From: Streptomyces sp. LUP47B
GTDB taxonomy: Bacteria > Actinomycetota > Actinomycetes > Streptomycetales > Streptomycetaceae
DNA: 64,000 nt
Assembly (NCBI RefSeq): GCF_001746295.1
Contig: NZ_MJAH01000002.1
Coordinates: 782,908-846,907, forward strand
Direction: 5' to 3'
In this document: in pieces, positions 16,805 to 26,072 of the stretch
Numbering within the stretch: position 1 is the stretch's first letter
How the letters are laid out: each line of letters opens with the position of its first letter
Program-made: the position numbers and the translations under genes
Notes under the pieces: generated by a model
What the model saw: the letters and a program-made list of their open reading frames with translations, nothing else
Database searches by the model: none
What the model was told of the DNA's origin: nothing

Positions 16805-18142
16805 TCAGCGAGTAGCACCCGTCACCAACCAGTGGCCCGAGCGGGACCGCAGCCACAGGGTCAGCATCCGTACCGTCATCATCAGGGTCATGGCGGCCCA
16901 GAGAGCGGTCAGTCCACCGCCCAGCGTAGGAATGAGCAGGGCGACCGGGGCGAAGACCGCCAGAGTCAGGATCATCGCCTTGGCCAGGTAGGGGCCGTCT
17001 CCGGCGCCCATGAGTACGCCGTCCAGGACGAAGACGACACCGCAGATCGGCTGGGAGAGCGCCACGATCACCAGAGCGGGTAGCGCGGTGTCCTTGACCG
17101 CGGGGTCACCGGTGAACAAGGGAAGGAACAACGGCCGGGAGAGTACGACCAGTACGCCGAGAGTCACTCCGACCGCAATCCCCCACTCCACCATCCGACG
17201 GCATGCCTGGCGGGCACCTTCGGTGTCATCGGCGCCCAGATAGCGTCCGATGATGGCCTGCCCAGCGATGGCGATGGCGTCGAGTGCGAAGGCGAGCAGG
17301 CTCCACAGGGACAGGATGATCTGGTGGGCGGCGATGTCGGCGTCACCCAGGCGAGCCGCCACGGCCGTGGCAATCATCAGGATCGCTCTCAGGGAGAGCG
17401 TGCGGACCAGCAGCGGCACGCCTGCTTGGGCGGAGGCTCTGATCCCCGAAGCGTCGGGGCGCAGGGACGCGCCGTGCCTGCGCGCACCGCGAACGACGAC
17501 CACGAGATAGGCGGCGGCCATGCCGCACTGGGCGATGACCGTGCCCCATGCGGAGCCGGCAATGCCGAGGTCGGCACCGTAGACGAGGCCTGCGTTGAGG
17601 ACGGCGTTGGCTACGAAGCCGGCGATGGCCACGTAGAGCGGGGTCTTGGTGTCCTGCAGTCCGCGGAGTACCCCGGTCGACGCGAGTACCACCAGCATGG
17701 CCGGAATGCCGAGAGCCGAGATCCGCAGGTAGGTGGTCGCGAAGGGGGCTGCCGTGTCGGAGGCGCCGAAGAGCTCCACGATCGACGGAGCGGTGGGCAG
17801 GACGACGGCGATGACAACGGCACCGAGCAGCAGCGCCAGCCAGATGCCGTCCATGCCCTGGCGTATGGCGGCCTGGAGGTCTCCGGCTCCCACGCGGCGG
17901 GCGACGGCGGCCGTAGTGGCGTAGGCGAGGAAGACGAAGACGCTGACGGCCGTCGTGAGAAGAGCGGAGGCGATGCCGAGACCAGCGAGTTGAGCGGTGC
18001 CCAGATGTCCGACGATCGCGCTGTCGGCCATGACGAAGAGAGGCTCGGCGACAAGCGCGCCGAAGGCCGGAACGGCGAGTGCGACGATCTCGCGGTCGTG
18101 CTGTCGCCGTGTGGCCTGGGGGGTAGCTGACGCCTGTGTCAT
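16805..18142 (-). CDS. MATE-family multidrug exporter
   Basis: A 445-residue polytopic protein with 12 hydrophobic segments and the MATE signatures PLFVMADSAIVGHLGT near the N-terminus and the internally repeated half around residues 230-300. It exports cationic drugs or metabolites in exchange for H+ or Na+; the substrate is unknown. The start is ATG 18142: no ribosome site is present, but TAGATT (18150-18155 on the minus strand) lies exactly 7 nt upstream, which indicates a leaderless mRNA. Convergent with rplI and divergent from dnaB. Confidence 0.9.
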   Translation of the reverse strand: MTQASATPQATRRQHDREIVALAVPAFGALVAEPLFVMADSAIVGHLGTAQLAGLGIASALLTTAVSVFVFLAYATTAAVARRVGAGDLQAAIRQGMDGIWLALLLGAVVIAVVLPTAPSIVELFGASDTAAPFATTYLRISALGIPAMLVVLASTGVLRGLQDTKTPLYVAIAGFVANAVLNAGLVYGADLGIAGSAWGTVIAQCGMAAAYLVVVVRGARRHGASLRPDASGIRASAQAGVPLLVRTLSLRAILMIATAVAARLGDADIAAHQIILSLWSLLAFALDAIAIAGQAIIGRYLGADDTEGARQACRRMVEWGIAVGVTLGVLVVLSRPLFLPLFTGDPAVKDTALPALVIVALSQPICGVVFVLDGVLMGAGDGPYLAKAMILTLAVFAPVALLIPTLGGGLTALWAAMTLMMTVRMLTLWLRSRSGHWLVTGATR

Positions 18143-18156
18143 GTGCACCAATCTAA

Positions 18157-18419
18157 TCGTCCACAGGTAAGAGATGCAATGGAGCTTAGACCCTTACGTA
18201 CGTTCGGGACGTGTGTGCCGCTGTGTACAGTTCGAACTGATCTTGAGCCGACTGGGAAAGTTTTTCTTCTGCACAGCCGGTGGACGGCGAAGATGCAGGT
18301 CAAGACCCCTCTTTGGCGATGAGGCGCAGCTTGTTCACAGGCCTGTCCACCGAGTCGTGCACAGGTTTCGCGGAGTTCTCCACAGCATCTGGGCCGTCGT
18401 CCACATGGCCTGTGGATAA
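18157..18419. promoter_or_regulatory. Cluster of DnaA-box-like sites upstream of dnaB
   Basis: The 18143-18601 spacer (459 bp) holds five 9-mers close to TT(G/A)TCCACA. They are 18157-18165 (TCGTCCACA), 18331-18339 (TTGTTCACA), 18376-18384 (TTCTCCACA), 18397-18405 (TCGTCCACA) and 18411-18419 (perfect TTATCCACA on the minus strand). The last three fall within 44 bp, just upstream of the dnaB promoter. No other gene is visible in the spacer. Confidence 0.55.
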
Positions 18420-18424
18420 CCAGA

Positions 18425-18453
18425 TTGGCTGACGGTGCCGACGGGCCTACGGT
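18425..18453 (+). promoter_or_regulatory. Candidate dnaB promoter
   Basis: TTGGCT (18425-18430), 17-bp spacer, TACGGT (18448-18453). It abuts the perfect DnaA box at 18411-18419 and would give a leader of about 140 nt before GTG 18602. Confidence 0.4.
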
Positions 18454-18601
18454 GGTCCGGCGCCCGCTCCGTTCGTCGGCTTGGAAATCACCCCAAAACC
18501 GACGCGCCAGAACCGGAGTTGGGCGTCTCATTTGTCAGTGCCGTGCCGTAGAACTGAGAAGCACGGCGAGGTCCGCTCGGCGGACGGGAGGAGGTGGCTC
18601 G

Positions 18602-20080
18602 GTGAGCATTTCCGAGCCCTTGGACGACCCCTGGGCCGACAGCGGTCCCAGTGACCGTCTGCCCTCCTCGCGCCGCCGCGGCGACGGAGGCCGTGGCCGA
18701 GACGAACAGCACGACCGCGGCAGGGACACCGGCGAGTGGGACGGCGGAGGCACGGCCTTCGAGAGGGTCCCTCCTCAGGACCTGGATGCCGAGCAGTCGG
18801 TCCTCGGCGGCATGCTCCTGTCCAAGGACGCCATCGCGGACGTCGTCGAGGTCATCAAGGGCCACGACTTCTACAAGCCGGCCCACGAGACGATCTTCCA
18901 GGCAATCCTGGACGTCTACGCCAAGGGCGAGCCGGCCGACCCCATCACGATCGCCGCCGAACTCACCAAGCGCGGTGAGATCAACAAGGTCGGCGGCGCA
19001 TCGTATCTGCACACCCTCGTCCAGACCGTGCCGACGGCGGCGAACGCCGAGTACTACGCGGAGATCGTCCACGAGCGTGCCGTCCTGCGGCGCCTGGTCG
19101 AGGCGGGGACGCGCATCACGCAGATGGGATACGCGGCCGACGACGACGTAGACGAGATCGTCAACCGAGCCCAGGCCGAGATCTACGCGGTCACCGAGCA
19201 GCGCACGAGCGAGGACTATCTGCCGCTCGGCGACATCATGGAGGGCGCACTCGACGAGATCGAGGCGATCGGCTCACGTAGCGGCGAGATGACCGGTGTG
19301 CCCACCGGTTTCACAGACCTCGATTCGCTCACCAACGGCTTGCACCCCGGCCAGATGATCGTCATCGCCGCCCGTCCCGCCATGGGCAAGTCCACCCTTG
19401 CGCTGGACTTCGCTCGCGCCGCTTCCATCAAGCACAACCTGGCCAGTGTCATCTTCTCCCTCGAAATGGGGCGCAACGAGATCGCGATGCGTCTCCTGTC
19501 GGCGGAAGCGCGCGTGGCCCTGCACCACATGCGTTCGGGCACCATGACGGACGAGGACTGGACCCGGCTGGCGCGCCGAATGCCCGAAGTGTCCTCCGCT
19601 CCGCTCTACATCGACGACTCCCCGAACCTGTCGATGATGGAGATCCGGGCCAAGTGCCGGCGGCTGAAGCAGCGCAATGACATCAAGCTCGTGATCATCG
19701 ACTATCTGCAGCTGATGCAGGCCGGTGGTTCCAAGCGCTCCGAGAGCCGTCAGCAGGAGGTCTCGGACATGTCCCGTAACCTCAAGCTCCTGGCCAAGGA
19801 GCTTGAGGTCCCGGTGATCGCGCTCTCGCAGCTCAACCGTGGTCCCGAGCAGCGTACGGACAAGAAGCCGATGGTGTCCGACCTGCGCGAGTCCGGCTCC
19901 ATCGAGCAGGACGCCGACATGGTGATTCTGCTGCACCGCGAGGACGCCTATGAGAAGGAGTCGCCGCGCGCCGGCGAGGCCGACATCATCGTGGGCAAGC
20001 ACCGAAACGGCCCGACGGCGACGATCACTGTCGCCTTCCAGGGCCACTACTCGCGCTTCGTGGACATGGCGCAGACCTGA
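18602..20080 (+). CDS. dnaB: Replicative DNA helicase DnaB
   Basis: The hexameric 5'-3' helicase of the replication fork, 492 residues. A disordered, charged N-terminal extension of about 55 residues (DDPWADSGPSDR, RRRGDGGRGRDE) precedes the DnaB N-domain (QDLDAEQSVLGGML). The RecA-like C-domain has Walker A ARPAMGKST at 257-265, Walker B LVIIDYLQLM and the arginine-finger region GKHRNGPT. No intein interrupts the Walker A site. GTG 18602 is selected by GGAGGAGG 7 nt upstream; the open frame to 18425 covers the promoter region. Confidence 0.96.
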   Translation: MSISEPLDDPWADSGPSDRLPSSRRRGDGGRGRDEQHDRGRDTGEWDGGGTAFERVPPQDLDAEQSVLGGMLLSKDAIADVVEVIKGHDFYKPAHETIFQAILDVYAKGEPADPITIAAELTKRGEINKVGGASYLHTLVQTVPTAANAEYYAEIVHERAVLRRLVEAGTRITQMGYAADDDVDEIVNRAQAEIYAVTEQRTSEDYLPLGDIMEGALDEIEAIGSRSGEMTGVPTGFTDLDSLTNGLHPGQMIVIAARPAMGKSTLALDFARAASIKHNLASVIFSLEMGRNEIAMRLLSAEARVALHHMRSGTMTDEDWTRLARRMPEVSSAPLYIDDSPNLSMMEIRAKCRRLKQRNDIKLVIIDYLQLMQAGGSKRSESRQQEVSDMSRNLKLLAKELEVPVIALSQLNRGPEQRTDKKPMVSDLRESGSIEQDADMVILLHREDAYEKESPRAGEADIIVGKHRNGPTATITVAFQGHYSRFVDMAQT

Positions 20081-20608
20081 TGTCCGTACGTCGGCGCAGC
20101 GTGCTGCCGCCGGCGGAGGAGCTTCGACTCGCTGCACGCACCCGTGGACCTGCCGTCCTCACGCCGCCTGGGCGCCGCGGCCCTGAGGCTTCTCTGGGCA
20201 CTCACTGCGCGCAGACCTGAGGCTGTCCCCGAGACGAACTCCCTGCCACGCCGTCCCGGCACCCGGCCCCACCTCGAGCTCCTGACCGCCGCGACGGTGG
20301 CCGAGGTCCACGAGCGTGGCCACCGGAGGAGGCCGCTCGTCCCCCTGCCGAGCGGGCGGCCATGACTCACTCGGTCCATGTGGTGCGCGAACTCGTGCCC
20401 GGGGTTCTGGCCCACTACGACCCTCGGTCACCCGTCAGCAGGGTGGACACCAGGCGTCCGACCGATCCGCCGGTCGCCGCCCGGGTTCGCCGAGCGTTCG
20501 ACGCGCAGATCACCTGGGCGTGCGACGGGCGTCGGCGGTCGGCCCCCTGCAAGGCCCGCAGGGCTAAAGAAGTCGACGTCCGCGTCGTCGGCGGGATGGA
20601 CTGGGGGC
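20081..20608 (+). other. Spacer between dnaB and the beta-lactamase-fold gene, coding status unclear
   Basis: A 528-bp region. One frame (GTG 20144 to TGA 20365, 73 residues) has moderately biased third positions and overlaps by ATGA the next frame (ATG 20362), which in turn runs far into the downstream gene. Neither has a convincing ribosome site or recognisable motif. It may hold one small lineage-specific gene or the remnant of one. Confidence 0.4.
20144..20365 (+). CDS. Possible small basic protein of unknown function
   Basis: 73 codons from a GTG start, Arg/Pro/Leu-rich, with no motif. About 85% of third positions are G or C, lower than in neighbouring genes, and no strong ribosome site precedes it. 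Listed because dnaB is often followed by a small hypothetical gene here; it may be spurious. Confidence 0.2.
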   Translation: MDLPSSRRLGAAALRLLWALTARRPEAVPETNSLPRRPGTRPHLELLTAATVAEVHERGHRRRPLVPLPSGRP

Positions 20609-21994
20609 ATGACGACATCTCAGGGAGAGCTGCTTCCCGGTACACGCAGGGCGTTGCTGCACCGGATCGCCGTGGCCCAGGCCGAGGGGCGGGCACCATC
20701 GCTGGTAGCGGCGGTCGTGCGGGGCGGACGGACGGTGTGGCACGGCGCGCGTACCTTGGTGGGCGGGCACGCCCCGGACGAGAACGTGCAGTACCGCATC
20801 GGGTCGATCACCAAGACCTTCACCGCCGTTCTCGTCTTGCGACTGCGGGACGAGGGACTGCTCGACCTCGGTGACCCGCTGGAGAAGTACCTGTCCGGCA
20901 CAGGAGCGGGGGAGGCCACGGTGGCCGAACTCCTCGCCCACACCAGCGGATTGGCGGCCGAGTCTCCCGCGCCCTGGTGGGAGCGCACCTCCGGGGAACT
21001 GCGTCCGGAAATCGCCGACGTACTGGGCGAGCAGCCCTTCCTGCATCCCGTCGGACGCCACTTCCACTACTCGAACCCCGGCTACACCCTGCTCGGCGCA
21101 CTCGTCGAGAAGCTGCGTGGCGCTCCGTGGGAGGAGGTGCTCCGACGTGAAGTGCTCGTACCCCTGAGCCTCGACCGCACGAGCGTCCGCCCGGAAGCGC
21201 CGCATGCGGGCGGCTGGGCAGTACATCCGTGGGCCGACGTGATGCTGCCCGAACCCTCCGAGGACCTCGGACGGATGGCTCCGGCGGGTCAACTCTGGTC
21301 AACCACTGCTGACTTGGCCAGGTTTGCGGTCTTCCTCGCCAACGGCGACGGTCGCGTACTGAGTGCGGAGACCGTGCGGGAAATGCACCTGCCCGCGGCT
21401 CCGGCCGGAATGACGGATCTCGCCGACGGCGCCTCTTACGGGCTCGGATTGCAGGTCCAGCACCGCGACGGGCGACTGCTCGTGGGCCATTCGGGCTCGC
21501 TGCCCGGCTTCCTGGCGAATCTCACGATCGGTGTGGCGGACGACGTGGCCGCAGTCGTACTCGCCAACTGCACCTCCGGCCCGCAGCTGTCCGTCGTAGG
21601 GGCCGATCTCGTACGGATCGTCGCCGAGGCCGAACCCAGGATCCCGGAGCCCTGGCGTCCGATGCGCGAAGCCGACTCGTCCTCACTGGAGTTGGCGGGT
21701 CAGTGGTACTGGGGAACGAACGGATTCGCCCTGCGGTTGACTGCGGACGGATTCGCCTCGCTGGAGCCTCTGTCGGGCGCAGGCCGGCGCTCGCGATTTC
21801 GGGCCAACGGTGACGGCACCTGGACCGGGCTGGAGGGCTACTTTCATGGGGAGCTCTTGAAGGCCGTACGGCGGCCTGATGGGTCCGTGGACCACCTGGA
21901 CCTCGGCTCGTTCGTGTTCACTCGGCAGCCGTATGACGAGGCGTCCTCCGTGCCGGGTGGAGTTGATCCGGAGGGGTGGCGGGGCATCGGTTAG
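20609..21994 (+). CDS. Serine beta-lactamase-fold hydrolase (class C / esterase EstB type)
   Basis: A 461-residue protein with the penicillin-recognising triad of the AmpC/D-alanyl-D-alanine carboxypeptidase fold: SITK at 66-69 (nucleophile Ser66), YSN at 154-156, and HSG at 294-296 in place of KTG. A C-terminal domain of about 100 residues resembles the lipocalin-like extension of serine hydrolases in this family. There is no signal peptide, so a cytoplasmic esterase or peptidase is more likely than a secreted beta-lactamase. ATG 20609 is chosen because the upstream frame to 20378 has no protein-like character. Convergent with a GNAT gene across a parS palindrome. Confidence 0.85.
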   Translation: MTTSQGELLPGTRRALLHRIAVAQAEGRAPSLVAAVVRGGRTVWHGARTLVGGHAPDENVQYRIGSITKTFTAVLVLRLRDEGLLDLGDPLEKYLSGTGAGEATVAELLAHTSGLAAESPAPWWERTSGELRPEIADVLGEQPFLHPVGRHFHYSNPGYTLLGALVEKLRGAPWEEVLRREVLVPLSLDRTSVRPEAPHAGGWAVHPWADVMLPEPSEDLGRMAPAGQLWSTTADLARFAVFLANGDGRVLSAETVREMHLPAAPAGMTDLADGASYGLGLQVQHRDGRLLVGHSGSLPGFLANLTIGVADDVAAVVLANCTSGPQLSVVGADLVRIVAEAEPRIPEPWRPMREADSSSLELAGQWYWGTNGFALRLTADGFASLEPLSGAGRRSRFRANGDGTWTGLEGYFHGELLKAVRRPDGSVDHLDLGSFVFTRQPYDEASSVPGGVDPEGWRGIG

Positions 21995-22018
21995 ACGCCC
22001 CTGCCTGATCGGCTGAGC

Positions 22019-22048
22019 GGCGCCCTGTTTCACGTGAAACAGGGCGCC
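22019..22048. promoter_or_regulatory. parS site (core 22027-22040) inside a 30-bp perfect palindrome
   Basis: The exact parS core is extended by eight symmetric bases per side (GGCGCCCT arm). It sits between two convergent genes and probably doubles as their transcription terminator hairpin. Confidence 0.9.
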
Positions 22049-22083
22049 TTGTTGTGCCGTGAGCGAGTGGCCACGGGGGAGGC

Positions 22084-22536
22084 TCACAGTGCCAGCTTGA
22101 AGCCCACATGCGAGGCCGTGAAACCGAGCCGCTCGTAGAAGCGGTGGGCGTCCGTGCGTGTGCTGTCGGACGTCAGCTGCACCAACTGGCAGTTCTGACG
22201 CCGGGATTCCTCGACCGCCCATTCGATGAGCCGGGTCCCGAGTCCACTGCCACGCTCATCGGCGTGGATGCGCACCCCTTCGATGATCGATCTGGTGGCA
22301 CCGCGCCGGGACAGGCCCGGAACGACTGTGAGCTGAAGCGTGCCCACCACGCGACCCTTCCGCTCCGCCACGACCAGATGCTGGTTCGGGTCCGAGGAGA
22401 GGCGCTCCAGCGCGCTCACATAGGGCGCCAGATCGTCCGGGGACTCGCGCTGGGCGCCCAGGGGGTCGTCGGCGAGCATGCCGACGATCGCGGAGAGGTC
22501 GTCCAGCGCGGCGGGCCGAATTTCAAGATCTCCCAT
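22084..22536 (-). CDS. GNAT-family N-acetyltransferase
   Basis: A 150-residue single GNAT domain with acetyl-CoA loop ERGSGLGTRLI (about 94-104, the R/Q-x-x-G-x-G/A motif) and the C-terminal HRFYERLGF motif of small-molecule or peptide acetyltransferases. Substrate not predictable. Convergent with the beta-lactamase-fold gene and divergent from the MFS gene. Confidence 0.85.
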   Translation of the reverse strand: MGDLEIRPAALDDLSAIVGMLADDPLGAQRESPDDLAPYVSALERLSSDPNQHLVVAERKGRVVGTLQLTVVPGLSRRGATRSIIEGVRIHADERGSGLGTRLIEWAVEESRRQNCQLVQLTSDSTRTDAHRFYERLGFTASHVGFKLAL

Positions 22537-22699
22537 GACGGCACCCTATGCCGGGTGCCCGCGTACAGGCACCGCAGGTATGCGGAGGGGCTTGAGGGTG
22601 TGGACCTGCTAGTAGCCACCGTTTGTAGATATCGAGCGTCTGCAATTATTGTGTCTGTACTCAACCAGCTCCTGCAATCATCTTGGAAGGTGGCATCCC

Positions 22700-23908
22700 A
22701 TGCCGCTCGCGCTTCTGGCTCTCGCGATCGGGGCCTTCGGAATCGGAACGACCGAGTTCGTGATCATGGGGCTTCTGCCAGAGGTCGCGGACGACTTCGG
22801 GGTCTCCATCCCCACCGCCGGCTTCCTGGTCACCGGCTACGCGCTCGGCGTCATGTTCGGCGCTCCGCTGATGACCGCCCTCGGCACCAAGGTCTCCCGC
22901 AAGCGGATGCTGATGCTGCTGATGGGGCTGTTCGTCGTCGGAAATCTGCTCTCCGCCCTCGCCCCGGCCTTCACCGTCATGCTGATCGGCAGGGTGGTCG
23001 CCTCCCTCGCCCATGGAGCCTTCTTCGGCATCGGCTCGGTCGTCGCCGCCGACCTCGTAGCCCCGGACAAGAAGGCCGGAGCCATCGCGATGATGTTCAC
23101 CGGCCTGACCGTCGCCAATGTCGTCGGGGTCCCGCTCGGCACACTGATCGGTCAGGCCGCCGGTTGGCGTCTCACTTTCACGATCGTCGCGGCCCTCGGT
23201 GTCATCGGTCTGATCGGCGTTGCCAGGCTCGTCCCCGAGATACCCCGGCCGGAGGGCGTGCGTCTGCGCCACGAGCTGGCCGCCTTCAAGAATGCCCAGG
23301 TGCTGCTCGCCATGGCGATGACTGTCCTCGGCTTCGGCGGCGTCTTCGCCGCCATCACCTACATCGCACCGATGATGACCCACGTGGCCGGCTTCGCCGA
23401 CAGTTCGGTGACCTGGCTGCTGGTCCTCTTCGGGCTCGGCATGGTCGGCGGCAACCTCGTGGGCGGCAAGTACGCCGACCGCGCTCTGATGCCCATGCTG
23501 TACGTCTCTCTGGGCGCCCTGGCCGTCGTGCTCGCGCTCTTCACGCTCACCGCGCACAACAAGGTCCTGGCCGGCGTCACGATCGCTCTCATCGGTGCTC
23601 TGGGCTTCGCCGCCGTGCCGCCGCTCCAGAAGAGGGTCCTCGACCAGGCGCACGACGCCCCTACGCTTGCCTCAGCCGTGAACATCGGTGCCTTCAACCT
23701 CGGCAACGCGCTCTCGGCCTGGCTCGGCGGCCTGGTCATCTCTGCCGGCTTCGGCTACACCGCTCCCAACTGGGTGGGCGCAGCCCTGGCAGCGGGGGCT
23801 CTCCTCCTCGCGTTTCTCTCGGCTGGGTTGGAGCGTCGGGACAGCGCTCCCAGCGCCGTGGTGGCAGACGCGACGCCCGCCGACAAGAGGGCCGCAGTGC
23901 ACCACTGA
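22700..23908 (+). CDS. MFS exporter, DHA1 (AraJ/CmlR-like)
   Basis: A 402-residue 12-helix permease. MPLALLALAIGAFGIGTTEF is the N-terminal helix characteristic of the chloramphenicol/arabinose-efflux branch, and GTKVSRKRML is the loop 2-3 motif. ATG 22700 has GGAAGGTGG about 7 nt upstream; the frame from 22649 lacks support. The 163-bp spacer to the divergent GNAT gene is AT-rich near 22620-22665, a likely promoter, but no operator is evident. Drug or metabolite export is the usual role. Confidence 0.88.
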   Translation: MPLALLALAIGAFGIGTTEFVIMGLLPEVADDFGVSIPTAGFLVTGYALGVMFGAPLMTALGTKVSRKRMLMLLMGLFVVGNLLSALAPAFTVMLIGRVVASLAHGAFFGIGSVVAADLVAPDKKAGAIAMMFTGLTVANVVGVPLGTLIGQAAGWRLTFTIVAALGVIGLIGVARLVPEIPRPEGVRLRHELAAFKNAQVLLAMAMTVLGFGGVFAAITYIAPMMTHVAGFADSSVTWLLVLFGLGMVGGNLVGGKYADRALMPMLYVSLGALAVVLALFTLTAHNKVLAGVTIALIGALGFAAVPPLQKRVLDQAHDAPTLASAVNIGAFNLGNALSAWLGGLVISAGFGYTAPNWVGAALAAGALLLAFLSAGLERRDSAPSAVVADATPADKRAAVHH

Positions 23909-23942
23909 GCCGACCCGACCGGCAGCCAGGAACAGACCTGCC

Positions 23943-24809
23943 TCAGAGTGCCGCCACGGTCAGCGGAGCGAACCGCCGGCTCCAGTCGCCCGGCAGCTCC
24001 GGGACTCCGTACGTCATGACCGAGTTGAGGCCTACCGGCGCCAGCCCCCGTTCCCTGCCCCACGCCCGCAGCTCTTCGTGTCGTACGTCGACGTCGGTGC
24101 GCAGCGGACGGTCGGTGCCTGCGGCGAGCGAGGTGAGGAGTGCCTGTGCGGTCTCGGTGTCACGTGCGATCAGCGGGCCCACGACATGGGTGTTCATATT
24201 GGGCCAGGCGGCCGCGTATCCGATGATCCGGCCGCTCTCCTCGGCTACCCGCAACTGGTCGGCGAAGGCGGGCAGCCGGGTGATGAGATGCGTGCGATCC
24301 GTGCCGAGCACCTCCTCGTCGAGCCGGAGAATCGTGGCGAGGTCCTCAGCGGTGGCCGCACGTGTGCTCACCGTCGGCGCCGGACCGCCCGGAGTGAAGC
24401 GCCCCTGGAGCATCTCTGCCCGACCGGTCAGCTTGAAGCCCAGTTCCTCGTAGAGCGGACGACCGTTGGGCGTCGCGTGAAGAGTCAGAGGGGTTGTGCC
24501 CATCGCGGAGAGAACGTGGCTCATGAGCCGACGGCCGATGCCCTGTCGGGCGTGCCGTTCCGCGACCAGCACCATCCCGATCGCTCCCAGGTCGGGCTCG
24601 CTGTAGGGACCGTACTCCGTGACCACGCAGGCGGTGACGAGCCCTCCGTGGGGGTCGTCGATGCCATAGCCCTTTCCGGCCGCGAGCAGGAGGCCCCACT
24701 TGTGCTCCTCGCGCGGCCACCCCCGGTCCTCGGACAAGTCTGCGCAGGCGGTGAGATCGCGAAGCGTCAGACGGCGGATGGGGAGAGCTGCGAGGGAAGG
24801 AATCGGCAC
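23943..24809 (-). CDS. Two-domain GNAT acetyltransferase
   Basis: 288 residues. An N-terminal GNAT domain has acetyl-CoA motif RHARQGIGRRL followed by NGRPLYEELGF. A C-terminal second GNAT-like domain (Acetyltransf_18/YitH type) contains GRIIGYAAAWPNM. The start is ambiguous. GTG 24809 is preferred because CAGCCT lies 7 nt upstream, the leaderless arrangement seen repeatedly in this window; ATG 24881 would add 24 low-complexity residues. Convergent with the MFS exporter, 34 bp apart. Substrate unknown. Confidence 0.75.
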   Translation of the reverse strand: MPIPSLAALPIRRLTLRDLTACADLSEDRGWPREEHKWGLLLAAGKGYGIDDPHGGLVTACVVTEYGPYSEPDLGAIGMVLVAERHARQGIGRRLMSHVLSAMGTTPLTLHATPNGRPLYEELGFKLTGRAEMLQGRFTPGGPAPTVSTRAATAEDLATILRLDEEVLGTDRTHLITRLPAFADQLRVAEESGRIIGYAAAWPNMNTHVVGPLIARDTETAQALLTSLAAGTDRPLRTDVDVRHEELRAWGRERGLAPVGLNSVMTYGVPELPGDWSRRFAPLTVAAL

Positions 24810-24920
24810 GCACGTCAGGCTGTCCGATGGGTGCCCTCGCCGTCCACCTGTTTCCCGGGGCGCGTACGAGCTTTTGGCCATGTCGTAGCCAAGCGCACAA
24901 CAGGCGATCAGATGCCGGGT

Positions 24921-24934
24921 GTTTCACGTGAAAC
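24921..24934. promoter_or_regulatory. parS site
   Basis: Exact GTTTCACGTGAAAC in the divergent spacer between the two-domain GNAT gene and the HAD gene. It is the last perfect copy before an 18-kb stretch that contains only variant sites. Confidence 0.9.
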
Positions 24935-25002
24935 ATCGGAGAACGGCGACCGTCCGGCGATCGACCGGAAGCGCTGGCGCCTCAGAGGGGTTCATGGACC
25001 AC

Positions 25003-25016
25003 TAGCCTCAAGAACA
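25003..25016 (+). promoter_or_regulatory. Leaderless promoter of the HAD gene
   Basis: TAGCCT at 25003-25008 followed by 7 nt and the ATG at 25016, with no Shine-Dalgarno sequence. The same hexamer and spacing precede serS. Confidence 0.5.
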
Positions 25017-25648
25017 TGGCGAGACTTCATCTCTTCGACCTCGACGGCACGTTGCTGCATGGGACCAGCGCTCCCGTGCAGATTTCCCGGCAGCTCGGGC
25101 TCGAGGCCGAGACGGTGGCACTCGACCAGGCGGTCGGGGCCGGACTGATAGGCCCGCCCGAATATGCACAGCAGGTGCACGCGCTGTGGGCGTCCCTGAC
25201 CGAGGCGCACGTCGTCGCGGCCTTCGAAGGTGCCCCGTGGCTGGCCCGCATTCGTGAGGTCTGGGCGGAGATCAGGGGACAGGGCGACTACTGCGCGGTC
25301 GTGTCGCTCTCGCCGTCCTTCTTCGTGGAACGGCTCACCAGTTGGGGAGCTCATGCCGCATACGGGTCCCGCTTTCCGGCCGTCCCCTTCACCGAGCCCG
25401 TGGATCCTGCCGGAGCCCTCAGCGCCGCCGCCAAGGTCCTGATCGCGGACCGGCTGTGTGAGCGATTCGGAGTGACACGAGCGGACTGCGTTGCCTATGG
25501 AGACTCGTCCTCCGACAAGGATCTGTTCGTTGCGGTGCCGATCTCCGTTGCGGTCAATGCGGACCATCATCTGTCCGATATCTCGACCCACTCCTACAAG
25601 GGCATGGATCTGTGGGAAGCCTATGAATTGGTGCGCCACGCCCGGTAA
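25016..25648 (+). CDS. HAD-superfamily phosphatase (SerB-like)
   Basis: A 210-residue HAD hydrolase with motif I DLDGTLL (Asp8 nucleophile, Asp10), a helical cap, the motif III lysine in the AKVLIADRL region, and motif IV GDSSSDKDLF. This is the layout of phosphoserine-phosphatase-like enzymes of the IB subclass. The physiological substrate is unknown. Start defined by the leaderless promoter just upstream. Confidence 0.85.
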   Translation: MARLHLFDLDGTLLHGTSAPVQISRQLGLEAETVALDQAVGAGLIGPPEYAQQVHALWASLTEAHVVAAFEGAPWLARIREVWAEIRGQGDYCAVVSLSPSFFVERLTSWGAHAAYGSRFPAVPFTEPVDPAGALSAAAKVLIADRLCERFGVTRADCVAYGDSSSDKDLFVAVPISVAVNADHHLSDISTHSYKGMDLWEAYELVRHAR

Positions 25649-26072
25649 TTGAGGCAATTCACAGTTCGTCCCGCGAACACCCCGCGAGCAATTCGTGGAG
25701 GAGGAGGCGGGACTTGTGTGCGGAGCGGTGACCGGTAGGGTCGACTCCGGTTCCTGTCCGTACTGGGGTGCGACTGCCTCTGTGCGGCCGAGAGTGGGGC
25801 AATGCAGCCTAATCGGACGGAGAGATCGAAGACCCGCATTTGTGGTTGTACGGCCAGGGCATTCGCGCGCGGTGGGACGCTGCAGTGTGGGTGATGCGGC
25901 CAATGTCACACTCTCGCCTACTTGTCCGTACGGACGGCGAATGCGGGTTGAATGTGGCCGTGTTGGCCGGGACGCCGAGCGGGGAAAGCGAGCCGTCTGC
26001 GGGGGAAAGCAGGCATCTTCCGACCGAGGAAGTGCGCAGACCGACCGAAAGATGTTCGAGGCGAGGCACACC
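25649..26072 (+). promoter_or_regulatory. Long leader/promoter region of the flavohemoprotein gene
   Basis: A 424-bp spacer with no convincing gene although one frame stays open through it. TTGTGT (25714-25719) with a 16-bp spacer to TAGGGT (25736-25741) is a plausible promoter, giving a leader of about 325 nt. A 12-bp palindrome (GTCCGTACGGAC) lies at 25924-25935. Confidence 0.3.

Noticed and set aside
20362..20874. 170-codon frame overlapping the beta-lactamase-fold gene
   Set aside because: More than half lies inside the better supported gene in another frame, and no homology motif or ribosome site is visible.
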